This document shows positions 1-11,380 of a DNA stretch of 64,000 nt, piece by piece; within the stretch, counting starts at the first letter, position 1; each line of letters begins with the position of its first letter. Source of the stretch: Alnus glutinosa (Eukaryota; Streptophyta; Magnoliopsida; Fagales; Betulaceae); assembly GCF_958979055.1 (NCBI RefSeq), contig NC_084890.1:806001-870000 (forward strand). The letters run 5' to 3'. The translations under genes and the position numbers were made by a program. The notes beneath the pieces were generated by a model. That model saw only the letters and a program-made list of their open reading frames with translations. It was not told the origin of the DNA and made no database searches.

Positions 1-455
1 TACCATGCCAAGGATCACTCATGCAAGATTTCTGACGCTAACAAACAGCTAGAGAGAGAGAGACGAAAGAAATTAAATGGCAGGGTTAATGTGACATGTT
101 TCTCCTGACCTTGAGCTACCATTAATGGGAGGAATTCCGTACATTGACTCAAGAGGAGGAGAGCCCGCTCTTTCCGTACCACTTAATTAGGTGGTCATAT
201 TGAGTAACGTTAGAAGTATTACTTGTATTATTTATGTATCCCACTAAAAATGAGGTGGCTGGATAGCTTTTAAAATCACTATTAAGCTTGTGATTAATCA
301 TTATTAAATTTTGATCAAATAATGATTTTAAAAGTCACCTTATTTTTTTGAAAGACATAAAAATGACATATGAGAAACTTATAGGATTAATATAAAAGCT
401 TAAATATGAAAAACTTAAGAAGTAAATTTGCATTCTAAAAGCAAGAACAATTAAT
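1..455. other. AT-rich sequence without a recognised gene
   Basis: No open frame or repeat boundary could be supported here. The stretch is AT-rich spacer running up to the truncated start of the first LINE. Confidence 0.5.
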
Positions 456-1580
456 TTTTTTGGAGTTTTTGGCAGATCCCTATACAACAAGCTTGCTCTT
501 GGAGTTGGAAGAGATTGTTAAAACTCCATGATATTGCAAAATCGTTTATTCGGTTTAAGGTTGGCAATGGTAATAGGATTTTCTTGTGGTTTGATCAGTG
601 GCATCCCTTTGGTTATTTGCTTGATAACCTTGGCCATCGGGTGGTATATGATGCTAGTTTTCCTGTTGGGGCAAAGCTGTCCACCATTATTAGAAATGGT
701 TCTTGGTTTTGGCCTTACGCTCGTTCGGATACTATAGTTGCAATTCAAAGTAAACTTGCTGATGTGCCTATTGGGAAAACATATTTGCAGGTTTGGAAGT
801 CCAGTAATGGTATTTATTCTTGTTATGCTACTTGGGAGTTATTGAGAGAGAAATGCCCTATTGTGGTATGGTGGAAGATTGTTTGGTTCTCCATGTCTAT
901 TCCTAGACACTCCTTCATTCTTTAGTTGGTTTTCCGGGATGCTCTTGTAACTAAACAACGAATGTGTAGTTGGGGCTTTACAGGGCCTTCTAATTGTCTC
1001 TTTTGCCATGGATGTATTGAGAGCAGAGACCATCTTTTCTTTCTTTGTGGGTTTAGTCGAAGAATTTGGTTTGCTCTTATGAAGGCTTGTGGCTATTCTG
1101 ATCCTCCTTCAGACTGGGATTCAGTTGTGGTTTGGAGTGCTGCTAGGCTAAAGGGTAAAAGTTTAAAATCTTGTCTTGCAAAACTTTGTTTTGGAGCTTG
1201 CATCTATCATTTATGGAAACAACGAAATGCCCTGCTTCATGGCATTACTCCCAAAACTGAAGAAGCCATTGTTTGCCAGATTAGATGGGAAGTACGTTCC
1301 AAAATCTTGGCAAAAGTTTCGGTAAAACCAGTGGACAGAGATTTACCTCTTACTCTGCAGTGGAATCTTTTCCCTCTCTTGTAATTTGTTTCTGTTTGTG
1401 GTTGACTATTGACCGGTCGCTTGGCCTTGTAATGGTTGTTGTTTAGCTGGTTTTGTGATCTGTAGTTAGTGTGTTTCTTGGTTTAGGAAACGTGGGTCTA
1501 GGTAGCTGGAGTGACTTTCTGTATTGCTGAGTTTTGTTCTATAAAGGTCTTAATTCATCAAAATATATATATATATATAA
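456..1580 (+). mobile_element. 5'-truncated L1-type LINE, C-terminal end of ORF2 (copy 1)
   Basis: The translated frame from about 515 to 1384 is the C-terminal part of a plant LINE ORF2. It contains the reverse-transcriptase zinc-binding (zf-RVT) region: a segment with 'SSNGIYSCYATWELL', then 'CSWGFTGPSNCLFC' and 'ESRDHLFFLCGFSRRIW', followed by 'HLWKQRNALLHG'. One in-frame TAG (923-925) splits the frame at '...RHSFIL*LVFRDAL'. After the stop at 1384 comes a short 3' UTR ending in 'ttaattcatcaaaa' and a TA-rich tail. The endonuclease and reverse-transcriptase parts are missing, as expected for 5' truncation during target-primed insertion. Copy 2 at 2191-4877 is the same family and has the same tail. 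Confidence 0.85.
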
Positions 1581-2190
1581 AAAGCCTTAATTAAATTTAT
1601 AATATTAAGCCTCAAAATCTAGGGAACGGCCCCTAGATGGCAGATAATTCCTTGGTCTCCCAAGCAAGGGGTGCATGTCATGAAGCCGTTAAGAGAATCT
1701 ACGAGCCATGTATATATGGAATCTTTCGAGTCATCGATATATCAAATAAATGGAGATATATATATATATATCAAATAGCTAGATTACAGATATCCATGCT
1801 GATGCTGTACAGCCTTTTCTAATCTTGGAATATTCTTGATTGAGAGTACTGTTAGAAAGATAAATTGACCTTTTCTGGTTTGAGAGAGCTAGGAAATTAT
1901 GAGGGCCGCCTATAAAAAATTTAGTCACATCTGATTACCAAACCAAAAGAATTATCAGTTTTACCTATTAAGGAATTACCCCAATTATATATTTGAGGTG
2001 AAGAACGGAGATTAGTGGCGGTGAAGCCCAACTAATGTAAAATTTAACACTCGTGAATATTTTTATAATTTAACAACTTTATGTGAATTATTTATCTTTT
2101 TAATGTTACAAAAGAATTATATTCTTAACACGTTGCATCATGCATGTTGGATTGCTATAGCTTTATGTTAATTTAGCGAACTCAAATTGT
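1581..2190. other. AT-rich spacer between two LINE copies
   Basis: Nothing beyond AT-rich sequence and short (TA)n runs is visible. A 61-codon open frame from 1637 has no recognisable features. Confidence 0.4.
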
Positions 2191-3031
2191 AATCCTTAGG
2201 GTAGTCGCAATTTTTGGGGAGTGTGGATGGATCCTTAAACATGCTCCTGGGGGTGAAAGAAAATACTGAAGCTCCGTCCCATTGCTAGATCTTTTCTTAG
2301 TTTCATGGTTGGTGATAGTTCTAATATTTTTCTGTGGTATGATACTTGGCACCCTGCAGCGTGCCTTACTGAGAAATATGGCTTCAGACCTATCTATGAT
2401 GCTGGGCATAGTATTGGTCCTATGCTGTCTTCCATTATTAGAAATGGAGAGTGGTTTTGGCAGAGTGCCCGTTCGAATACTTTGGTTAAAATACAAAGTC
2501 GGCTGCTGGAAATTCCAATAGGTACTGCTGATATTCCTGTTTGGAATTCCAGCAAGGGGACCTATTCTTGTTCAGAATCCTAGGACCTTTTGAGGCTGAA
2601 GTTCCCGGTTGTAGATTGGCATAGAGTAGTGTGGTTTCCCCTAACCATTCTTAGACATTCCTTCATCCTTTAACTGGCGGTCAGGGATGCTTTAGCCACT
2701 AAGGATAAGCTTTGTTCGTGGGGCTTTACCAGTTCAAGTCTCTGCTTGTTTTGCTATGGCTGTCAAGAAAGTAAGGTTCATCTCTTTTTTGAATGCAGCT
2801 TTAGCTGCAGGATTTGGAGAGCTTTGATGTTCAACTATTTTGTTGATGATCCTCCAGTTCAATGGGATGATGTTATTCACTGGTTTATTGAGAAGGTGAG
2901 GGTTAAAAGTCTGAAAACCAGCCTCTGCAAGTTATGCTTCGGGGCGGCTGTGCACCACCTCTGGAAACAGAGGAATGCCCTTTGCATTGTAACTCTCCAA
3001 GCTCGGAAGAGACAATTATTTCCCAGATTAT

Positions 3032-3347
3032 GGGTCCGTTTGGATTTGCGATTTCAAAAAGTGCGATTTAAAATAACGATTTTAAAATGTGCGATTTGAA
3101 AAAAGTGATTTTTAAAAACGCAGTTAAGCGTTTGGCAAAATCACAGTTTAACCTTTAAAATCGCGAATTTACTTTTTAAAATTCTGCGTTTTCAAAAAAG
3201 CACCATCTTATCTGCGATTTGAAAAAGTAAATTTTCTGCGTTTTCAAATCGCAATTTTTAAAAATGCAGTTCCCAAACGATTTATGTTCTGCGATTTGGT
3301 TTAAAATCGCACTTATTGTCTACGAAATCGCAATCCCAAACGCACCC
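3032..3347. mobile_element. MITE inside LINE copy 2
   Basis: The left end GGGTCCGTTTGGATTTGCGA matches the reverse complement of the right end (GGGTGCGTTTGGGATTGCGA) with few mismatches. The inside is a mirror of 'gcgattt/aaatcgc' blocks and has no coding potential. Against LINE copy 1 ('cagattagatgg') the element splits 'cagatta/taaatgg', so only a 2-3 bp TA/TTA-type target duplication can be argued. A diverged relative lies at 10019-10370. Confidence 0.75.
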
Positions 3348-3655
3348 TAAATGGCAAGTTTAAGTTAGGATGATGGCTAAAGGGCCAGTGAAGATGGTTG
3401 GAAACAATATGGGCCTGGTTCACTATTGGAATTTGCACAATCTGATCCAGAGTGTTTGCTTTGTTCTGGTTCTTTTTGGTGCAGTTTCAGTGGGTGTTTG
3501 TTCTGTTGAGCTGTTGAACTTCCTTTCTTTTCTTTTTTTCTTTTTTTTGTTGTTGTTGTTGTAGTTGTTCTAACTGCTCTGTTTTTGCAGATTGTTGTTT
3601 AGTTAGGAGGGTTTGAGTCATGCTATCTGTGTATAGCTTCTCTTAGTTTTCTTTT

Positions 3656-4751
3656 GGGATAATTGCACCGTTGGTCCCTGTGGTATACCATAATTATTTT
3701 TCACTCCCTATGGTTTAAAAAGTTCACTGGAGGTCCTCGTGATATGCAATAATTACAAATCGATCCCTGGCGTCAAATTCTGTTAAAATTTTTAACAGAT
3801 TCCGTCAAATGCCACGTCAGCGCCACGTGTCGCCAATAAGATGGCGACACGTGTCTATCGTAATAAAAAATATAAATTTATCAAAAAATAAATAAAAATA
3901 CTTACTTTTTTATAAAAAAAAATTCAAAAAAAAAAACAAAAAAAAAAAAAGCTGAAGGGGTGGCCCAGCCACCCCTTTGGAGGCGGCCTGGCCGCCCCCA
4001 GCCACTGGGGGTGGCCGCGCGCCACCCCCAGTGGCTGCAGGGGGTGGCGCGCGGCCACCCCCAGTGGCCGGGGGTGGCGCGCGGCCACCCCCAAGGCCCA
4101 GGGGGTGGCCTTCGGGCCACCCCTAGATCTACTAAGGGTGGCCCGATGGCCACCCCCGGCCACTGGGGGTGGCCGCGCGCCACCCCAGGTGGCCTCTGGG
4201 GGTGGTGCGCGGCCACCCCCAGTGGCCGGGGGTGGCCATCGGGCCACCCTTAGAAGATCTAGGGGTGGCCCGAAGGCCACCCCCAATGGCCTGGGGGTGG
4301 CCGCGCGCCACCCCCGGCCACTGGGGGTGGCCTCGCGCCACCGCCGGCGGCCTCTGGGGGTGGCGCGCGGCCACCCCCATGGGCTGTGGGTGGCCTGGCC
4401 ACCCCTTTTGGGGGTGGCCAGGCCACCCCTTTCCCATTTTTGTTTTTTTCTTTTTTTTTTTTCTTTTTTTCTTTTTTTTTAAAAAAAATAAGTATTTTTT
4501 ATTTATTTTTTAATAAATTTATATTATTTTATTAAAATTAGACATGTCAGCGCCACGTGTCACCAATAAGATGACGACACGTGGCGCTGACGTGGCATTT
4601 GACGGAATCTGTTAAAAATTTTAACAGAATTTGACGCCAGGGATCGATTTGTAATTATTGCATATCACGAGGACCTCCAGTGAACTTTTTAAACCATAGG
4701 GAGTGAAAAATAATTATGGTATACCACAGGGACCAACGATGCAATTATCCC
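3656..4751. mobile_element. Non-autonomous Mutator-like element with TIRs of about 200 bp
   Basis: Both ends begin GGGATAATTGCA and the inverted repeat continues for roughly 200 bp (3656-3860 against 4540-4751). The element is flanked by a perfect 9-bp direct repeat TTTTCTTTT (3647-3655 and 4752-4760), which is the Mutator-superfamily target-site length. It carries no transposase. The centre (about 3953-4433) is a GC-rich tandem array flanked by A/T runs. It is inserted in the 3' part of LINE copy 2 and so is younger than the LINE. Confidence 0.85.
3953..4433. repeat. GC-rich tandem/foldback array inside the long-TIR element
   Basis: About 480 bp are built from variants of a near-palindromic unit such as 'ggggtggccgcgcgccaccc', repeated at irregular spacing in both orientations. 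The composition is roughly 75% G+C in an AT-rich neighbourhood. Long open frames on both strands (Gly/Pro/Arg/Ala repeats) are a by-product of the repeat and are not taken as genes. The same unit recurs in a different element at about 55777-55910. Confidence 0.85.
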
Positions 4752-4877
4752 TTTTCTTTTTCCTGACTAGGGGGTTGTCTCTACGAAGGAGTCTTGATCC
4801 AGATTGTATGGAGTGTATGATTTCTTGAGCTCGTGCTTATAAGAGATTTAATTCATCAAAAAAAAAAAAAAAATCCT

Positions 4878-6379
4878 TAATAAATTGTTTGTTGAGATGT
4901 GTTTTGTGTCTTTTCTTGCATATTTCTCTCTTAAGTTCATCAATGATAAATTTGCACATCCCTCGTATACAGAAATGTACAAGAAAATAAAATCAAATAT
5001 TTTTCTTATTTGATTAATGGATGCACAAGAACACACACTTCAAAGCACAAAACCCCAACTCTTATCGCTGCCATTAACACATGCAGATGGTACATGGGTC
5101 GAGGTGCCCAAAATGCTGCCAGTGGATTGCAGTCTTGGCCTTAAAACCAGTGGGGTTGAGCTCAAGTCGGGATGGAAAGAAGAAGGAAGGGTGGGTCAAA
5201 CTTTTTGATTCACGAAATATACAGTCACCAAATTCTTTTCAAAAGTGTACGTGGATATAACAAGAGACCAGGGTTATTGCACCATTCAATCAAGGTTTTC
5301 AATGGAAATTTTCATAAACTTTTAGGGAAGCAAATAATACTAAAGGTGGATTAATTGGCTTTTACATGTTACTTATCCTTAAAACAAAAATATATCAACT
5401 TTTACTATATTGGATGCCCTGGCCTATTCCATGCATAGATCGAGTACTAATTATCCATCGAGTAATTAAGGTAAGAAAACTTTAATGTGTTAAGTTGTTA
5501 GAGTTATTCTGGTGGGGCCTACATTTGATAAAATATTTTCTATAGAGACCCCACATGCTTATTTCAAGAAATTCGAACAAATGTAAAGACCTACTTATAA
5601 TTTTACTTTTATTATTTTTTTTTTTAAAAAAATTTGTGTAATTAGCCTAGGTGAAAGAGAGCGGTAGCTATAAGGCATTCCTAACCAACACGGGATGGTA
5701 GTGCAACCACTCTGGCATTTGTATTGTTGTGCATGCCACCTCGAACAACACTTTTGTGAGTACACAACCACCCCGAGTAGGACATGGGTGGCTACGTGAC
5801 AACTCCTCTTCCACTTAGAATGGTCATACTACCACCATATATTTTTTAATTTTTTTAATAATAAGTTAACTCTTATTTCAGCAAGAGTCAAACGCATGAT
5901 TTGTCAAAATATTCATACAACAAGAAAAGAACATAAATTTATAAACAAATATTTTGTGTTTAGAAGTGTTTGTTTTATAAAAAGAAATAGGGGTTTGTCC
6001 CACATCGGCCAAGAAGAGCGAGTTGGATGGGTTTACAAGCTCTACAAGGCTCTCATCGATCATTATTTGGTTGAATAAGATATTTTTGTGGGTTTCACTA
6101 ATAACTCATTCTCTCCTATACAGTTTTGATAGTGTTTTTTTATTTATTTATTTTTTTTTTTATCCCTCATGCAAATCCCTTTCTTTGCTTAGGGAATAAT
6201 ATCCTTATTTTGAGAATTGGCAAATAGCCATTATTTTTGGATCTCATTTTTGTAGTACTTAAAATTTAAAAAAATAATAATATATTTTTTAAAAAGAAAA
6301 AGAAAAAAAGGAGGGAGGCAATGAAACTTTAATTAGGGTCGTATAGTATGAGGTTAAAATATATGATAAAAAAAAAAAA
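4878..6379. other. AT-rich intergenic region
   Basis: No gene was found. There is a moderately GC-rich patch at about 5640-5830 ('ggatggtagtgcaaccac...'), possibly a decayed repeat, and a 'gtcccacatcgg' motif near 5998 that is widespread in plant repeats and also resembles the snRNA upstream element. Neither could be tied to a gene. Confidence 0.4.
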
Positions 6380-6383
6380 AAAA

Positions 6384-6506
6384 AACAACAACTACACAAT
6401 TTTTACACAAAAATCACTCATATAAGGTGAGCAAATGTGATTATAGACATCATACTATATAAGTGATTATTGTATAAAAATTGTATAATTGTTATTTTTC
6501 TACCCA
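6384..6506. mobile_element. Small foldback MITE
   Basis: The left arm ('acaactacacaatttttac...atcactcatata') pairs with the right arm ('tatataagtgattattgta...acaatt') over about 40 bp with mismatches. No coding content. It lies about 1.1 kb upstream of the TPD1-like gene. Confidence 0.5.
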
Positions 6507-7237
6507 TAATCATGAGGTTAGAGAGGGAGCGGCTGAGAACTTATTGAACGAAGGAAACGAAATTAATATATAATAAGAGGTTTGTGGGGAAGGGGAGGAG
6601 CGTGGGGCTGCCGGGCTGGGATTGGGACAGAAAGACCGACAGGCAAGTCAGTAAAATTACGCCGCTCACAAAAAGCCTGCTTTTGGCGGCTCCTCTCCAT
6701 AAAAGCCTCTCTCTGGAGACCCTACTTTCTTTGATTCTTTCCCTAGATAGTTCACACACGTACATACGTCTACACTCATCATTATTTTGTATTTAAAAAC
6801 TCTTTTAAACTCATTTTTTTTTGTATTTAAGGCATTAACTTCATGGATTTTCTACTTGAATCATTGGTTTTAACAGGTATAAGACAATTATCCACATGTT
6901 CAGATAAGTAAATTTCATTTCTTTTTTTTTTTTAAAAAAAAAAAAACCTTTTCACTTTATTAATAATCTGAACGGCAAATTTCTGTATAACACGATCCCT
7001 TATTATTCTTGCAAGTCAACTTTCTTTCTTTCTAATTGTTTATTAGTTAAATTTTTTTTTCTTTTTAATCCGGTAATTGGGCTTCCGTGTCTCCCTGGAC
7101 ATATTCCAGTCAAAGGACAACCGAAGAACATAATAAGCTCTCTCTTCGTACGTGTTGGAAGGCAGTATTGAACAGTGGCAGCTTTGTAATAAAAAGGAGA
7201 TTGTCGTCTACTTCTCAATCTAGCCAGTACGCTCGTG

Positions 7238-7245
7238 TTATAAAT
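7238..7245 (+). promoter_or_regulatory. Candidate TATA box of the TPD1-like gene
   Basis: 'ttataaat' lies about 370 bp before the start codon at 7610. It is followed by a pyrimidine-rich leader that includes long T/C runs at 7470-7525. This is based on sequence only; the transcription start is unknown. Confidence 0.3.
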
Positions 7246-7609
7246 GTGGTCAGTTCCCCCAGAAGTACGTCCCCTTCACATCCTCCGGCCACATCCCTCT
7301 ACGCCTATCTTCCACTGCATATTTCACGTATATACGACCCTTTTATTTATCAGAAACTCCTTTTTCACCTCGTACTTTGTGATTACTTACAAGAAGCTCG
7401 CGGAAAAACCTCCTGACTCCCTGAGGTGAAGTCTCACCAGATTGTCTTAAAGGTTTCTGCTTTCTACCAACTCTTTTTTTTCTTTTTTCTTTTTTCTTCC
7501 TCTTTTCCCCCTTTCTTTCTGCTAAAAATGCATTGTTTTCAACAGTGTTCTTGGGCATTATACATGTCGTTTTTGTGTGGGTATGTTTTGAGCATGCAGG
7601 TTTGCCACC

Positions 7610-9763
7610 ATGCGAGGTGTGCTTGCTGTCAGGAGATCAGTGTGCTTGGTCTCTGTGGCTATTACTTTCGCTTTTGTCCTTGCTGTGCTCTTTGGTAACA
7701 CTTTTTTCTCTCTTTCTCTCTCGTTATATATATATATACACACACAGACACACAATGGATTGTTGTGAATGAAAATGAGCTTAGATTGATGGTTCTTACT
7801 TCTTATGCTCTGTTTTTGGCCTTGTTTGCAACGTTACACGTTGTGCAGTCGTTGCATGAAAAAATTCGAACAAATTATCTCTGTTTTTTAATGATTCCGA
7901 TCATTCTATTTAGGGTTTCTTTGTGTTATTTTGGAAGATCAATCCGATCTGGATTTTGTTGAATGTCCTTCTTGTTGTTGAAGCTCTACCAACAGTTTGG
8001 TTATCTAATAAATATCTGAACTCTTATAATAATTGCATAACTAGAGGCTAGAGCTAGACTGTGCAATGCTTATATATGTTTGAAATTTGAAATGGAGTAA
8101 TGTTTATGACAATGCAGTGTTTCATCCGAAACATGTTGGTGAAATCGGCATTAAAGGTCTGGTCTTTTCCAAGGAAAATAGCCCTGCCGTTGCTCGGAAG
8201 CTACTGCAATCAGCTGGTAAGGGCAAGTGGGCAACTCTCCTTACTCCTCGGTCTTCTTTTTTTTTTTTTTTAAATATTCTTTGAATTATTACACTATAAA
8301 CAAACAAAGTACATTATTTAATTTGGACCAATTGTTGAGAAAAGAAAACCCAACAATGTAAATAAATATGGTCAATTTAGTTACCAGAAAACAGAACAAT
8401 TAATCGAATTATATATCAACTGCAAGTTAATTCCACGTGCTTGTGAGTTAGTGCATGATATCGGTAAGTGTTGCCAATAGTCTATCGCCTGCCACTTGGA
8501 TAAGTCCATTCAGAAATCCCCCACCTCACCCATCTTCGAGGAGGAAGCTTTTGCCTTTGTCAATCAATGCAAGAAGGGCAACTTGTTCCGATCAAGCACA
8601 GTACTGGTCCTTCTGGAGGAAGGAAGGTCAGAGCCAGACTTGTTTTTAAGAACCTGATCTCTGTCATAGACGTGTCCATTTCAATTAGGAAAATCTGAAA
8701 CATCAGATGCTAGAAAGAAAACCATGTCTGATAGGGATATCTTCATTAATGTTGTTTGCATGTGATTATTTGCATTCATGGGGATTGGCCTTATAATTGA
8801 CTCAATCGTGTCAAGATAACTCTAGGCACAATCTTTGAAATCTCTTCATATAAATGGTTTTGGTTTTGGGTTGTATTGGGACAAGTCTTGTTTTTCATCT
8901 GAAGTTTCCAAACTGGCCAGGTTGGAAGAAATTACTCTAACTTAGTCCGGTACTAAACTAACATCTGTCCTTAGAACATGTAATTCTTACATGCATTTTT
9001 AATAGACAAACGGAACATTTGATTCTCATATGGTTTGGGCCTGAATTTCAAATTTGCTTAGCATTTCTGTAGTTTTGACCTTTTACCATCTCAAGTCCAT
9101 CTTTAAAGGGTTAAAAGCAGCAAATTGGATTAGGGCATGAATGTCATGGACAGGGGTTTGTAACCTCGTATGTTAAATCACAATTTCTCCAAAAAAGCTT
9201 AAGCTGATAGAAAAAAATGAATTTAATTATTTAATTAATATTTTAACAAGCCCAACCATCTCAGTTTTACTTGGAGGGTCAAAGGCCGATTGTATTAAAA
9301 AACTTTAAGGCCCCTTGAAAGCATGAAATCCTTTAGGACAAAGCAAAACCATGGCATTATAGCAAACCATCCTTCATCTAAATTTAGTGCATTCAAATGC
9401 GAAGTCACATTTGCATACTTTGATGCAGATGGAGGTGACATGAACCGTATCGGCACAGCATGCTCAAAGAACGACATAGTCATCTATCAAGGATCAATAG
9501 CCCCACTTCCGACTGGAATTCCAGCATACACGGTTCAGATTCTCAATACCTGCGTCTCTGGTTGCAGCATCTCCAACATTCACATCAGCTGTGGGTGGTT
9601 CAGCTCAGCCCGGTTGATAAATCCTAGGGTGTTCAAGCGAATCTATTACGATGACTGCCTCGTCAACAACGGGGAGGCTCTTGGTCCCGGAGAAAGCCTC
9701 TCCTTCCAGTATGCTAATAGTTTTCCTTACGGTCTAAAAGTTGCCTCGGTTGCTTGTTGTTGA
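7610..9763 (+). CDS. TPD1-like (TAPETUM DETERMINANT 1 homolog) secreted protein, three exons
   Basis: The exons are 7610-7694, 8118-8216 and 9429-9763. All introns are GT-AG, the phases fit, and the product is 172 residues. The start has a good context (gccaccATG). Residues 11-30 are a hydrophobic signal peptide or anchor. A 'RKLLQS' stretch lies at about 55-60. The conserved domain is about 67-172 with '[14 protein letters not shown]', '[13 protein letters not shown]', 'CVSGC', '[12 protein letters not shown]' and '[20 protein letters not shown]', and cysteines at 73, 103, 107, 116, 138 and 171/172. In Arabidopsis, TPD1 is a small secreted ligand of the EMS1/EXS receptor kinase that sets tapetal cell fate in anthers; TPD1-like paralogs have wider roles. 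Length is close to that of the Arabidopsis protein. Family membership is clear; which paralog this is remains open. The gene looks intact. A 64-codon frame at 8455 lies in intron 2 and was not called. Confidence 0.88.
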
Positions 9764-10018
9764 AGCACAAAGTCACCGCCGCATGATCCCAATAATACCT
9801 ACTTTCCGGTCTATCATATGATATTATATATATATATGCAATGTAGATAACAAAAACGAGGACGGACTCAACTGTACTAGACCTGAATTATATTGCTGTT
9901 GAAGCATGCAGTACCAAGGCAACATTTTATAAATCTTTTGTGATAGTCAAGGGCAAGGAGCCAGAAGGTAGCCCTTGGGCCTTCAAATTAATTAAGTTGT
10001 AAGCCCAACTAAAACCAA

Positions 10019-10370
10019 GGGTCCGTTTGGCCCGTTATTTCGCATGTGTCAAAAGAGTGTTTCTAAACAAAATTGCATTAAAAAAAAAAAAAAAACCCTA
10101 GAAAACATGTAAAAATCCATGTTTTCAAATTGCACACAAACCACGATTTTACCAAGTAGTTAAGTGTCTTTTACATTAACTATGTTTTAAAATTGTGGGT
10201 CGGCACCTCCAAATGAGAGTAGTTTGAAATCGACTACATTTTGAAAACGTGAATTTCTTCATGTTTTCAAATCACTATTTTTTTAAAACACACTTTCAAA
10301 CAATACTCTTTCCGCAATTTTGTTTAAGAACACATTTTTAACTTGCAAAATCGCAGGCAGAATGCACCGT
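10019..10370. mobile_element. MITE, diverged relative of the one at 3032
   Basis: The left end GGGTCCGTTTGGCCCGTTAT and the right end (reverse complement ACGGTGCATTCTGCCTGCGA) are degenerate TIRs of the same type as the 3032-3347 element. The inside has the same 'aaattgc/gcgattt'-like blocks. Divergence suggests an older insertion. It sits between the TPD1-like gene and the convergent Ycf33-like gene. Confidence 0.6.
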
Positions 10371-10831
10371 AAGTCTTACATCCAAGGCCAAAGATTAACC
10401 TTATTAGTTGTATAGTATGCTTGTTACAGTATGCTAGCAGTAAGACAAACCAAGTATTTTTACCCCCTTTGGTGGCCAAGTGATTAAGCAATGTCAAAGG
10501 TTTTAACTTTTAAGGATGGGAATTAACAAAAGAAAGGATTTTGCTTTCGTGTTGTGTTGGGAGTTTTTTTAACGGTCTATATTCAATTTTTCTCTCTCTT
10601 TCTCATTAAAATAAACAAATTTGAAATTAAATCTGAAAAAAGATTCACCATCTAAGCCAAATCCCAAAAGAAAAACATGTACTCTTTCATCTTGAGAACA
10701 TTTAAACATAAGGTGAGCAACTCGATTTCCCAATTCTCACAACTTGCTTCTGCTAAGGGACTAGCCAAAAAGAAGGTAGCAAGCAAAATCAAGGCAAAGA
10801 AACCTCTTCATAAATTAAGTAAACTTACAAT

Positions 10832-11380
10832 CTAATATGCATACTCATAAGCGAAATCAGTGACACCAACCATAGCAGAAACAACTTGAGAGATAATGAA
10901 AATTCCTCCCCCCAAGATGATTAGAACTAGAACTGCAGAGATGGGGTTCTTGAGCAACTCGAATATAGGTTGGAAAATTGTGTAAAGAGCACCTGTACTT
11001 ACTGTGAGAGCATAAAGACCATATCTCCTTACATTTTCCCAAAACTCCTCCATCAGAGGCCCCTCTGGACCCAGAGCCAACGCCTTCTGGCCATCCATCC
11101 CCATAAGAAACAGCACCAATCCTAAAGAAACAGCTCCTATTATCACAACCCTTGAATTCCCATGTGGGGAAACTTGAAGAGGATCCTCCTTCAAGATTTT
11201 TTGGCATTTGGGTACGATTTCTAAGCTTAGAGGCTCGTTTATATGATTGGATTTTCCAGAGATTTTTGGATATGATGGGGTTTTGATGGGAATGAGAAGT
11301 GGAGGACGTGAAGCTGAATTGATGAAACTACTGTTGCAGCGAAGTAGGTAGAATTGGGATCTCAGGAATAAGGTCTTCAT
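10832..11380 (-). CDS. Nuclear-encoded plastid membrane protein, Ycf33/DUF751-like
   Basis: A single exon encodes 182 residues. The first 60-70 residues are rich in Ser, Pro, Lys and Arg and poor in acidic residues, as in a plastid transit peptide. A hydrophobic segment follows (about 78-94, 'VVIIGAVSLGLVLFLMG') and then 'ALALGPEGPL', which resembles a processing site. The C-terminal part 'MEEFWENVRRYGLYALTVST' and two hydrophobic stretches ('TIFQPIFELLKNPISAVLVL' and 'LGGGIFIISQVVSAMVG') resemble the small Ycf33 (DUF751) protein encoded in algal plastid and cyanobacterial genomes and moved to the nucleus in land plants. Its molecular function is not established. The frame is open from first Met to stop, so the gene appears functional. 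The Ycf33 assignment is from recognition of the 'FWEN..RY' and 'P...LLK.P' pattern. Confidence 0.72.
   Translation of the reverse strand: MKTLFLRSQFYLLRCNSSFINSASRPPLLIPIKTPSYPKISGKSNHINEPLSLEIVPKCQKILKEDPLQVSPHGNSRVVIIGAVSLGLVLFLMGMDGQKALALGPEGPLMEEFWENVRRYGLYALTVSTGALYTIFQPIFELLKNPISAVLVLIILGGGIFIISQVVSAMVGVTDFAYEYAY

Larger units (their letters stand above)
2191..4877 (+). mobile_element. 5'-truncated L1-type LINE (copy 2), interrupted by two younger insertions
   Basis: This is the same LINE family as copy 1. 'FLWYDTWHPAACLTEKYGF' is followed by 'SSKGTYSCSES', 'RHSFIL', 'CSWGFTSSSLCLFCYGC', 'ESKVHLFFECSFSCRIW' and 'HLWKQRNAL', the zf-RVT end of ORF2. The frame carries several stops, so the copy is dead. 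LINE sequence continues after a MITE (3032-3347) and again after a long-TIR element (3656-4751). It ends with 'ttaattcatcaaaa' plus an A-run near 4860-4874. The order of events is therefore LINE first, then the two DNA elements. Confidence 0.8.

Noticed and set aside
3902-4482. Overlapping open frames of 100-125 codons on both strands with Gly/Pro/Arg/His repeats
   Set aside because: They are created by the GC-rich palindromic array; codons are periodic in every frame and there is no start context or conserved domain.
5996-6010. snRNA upstream-element-like motif 'gtcccacatcgg'
   Set aside because: No TATA box at the required spacing and no snRNA sequence follows; the motif is also common in plant repeats.
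8455-8649. 64-codon frame resembling a transit peptide
   Set aside because: It lies in intron 2 of the TPD1-like gene; no continuation or conserved domain was found.
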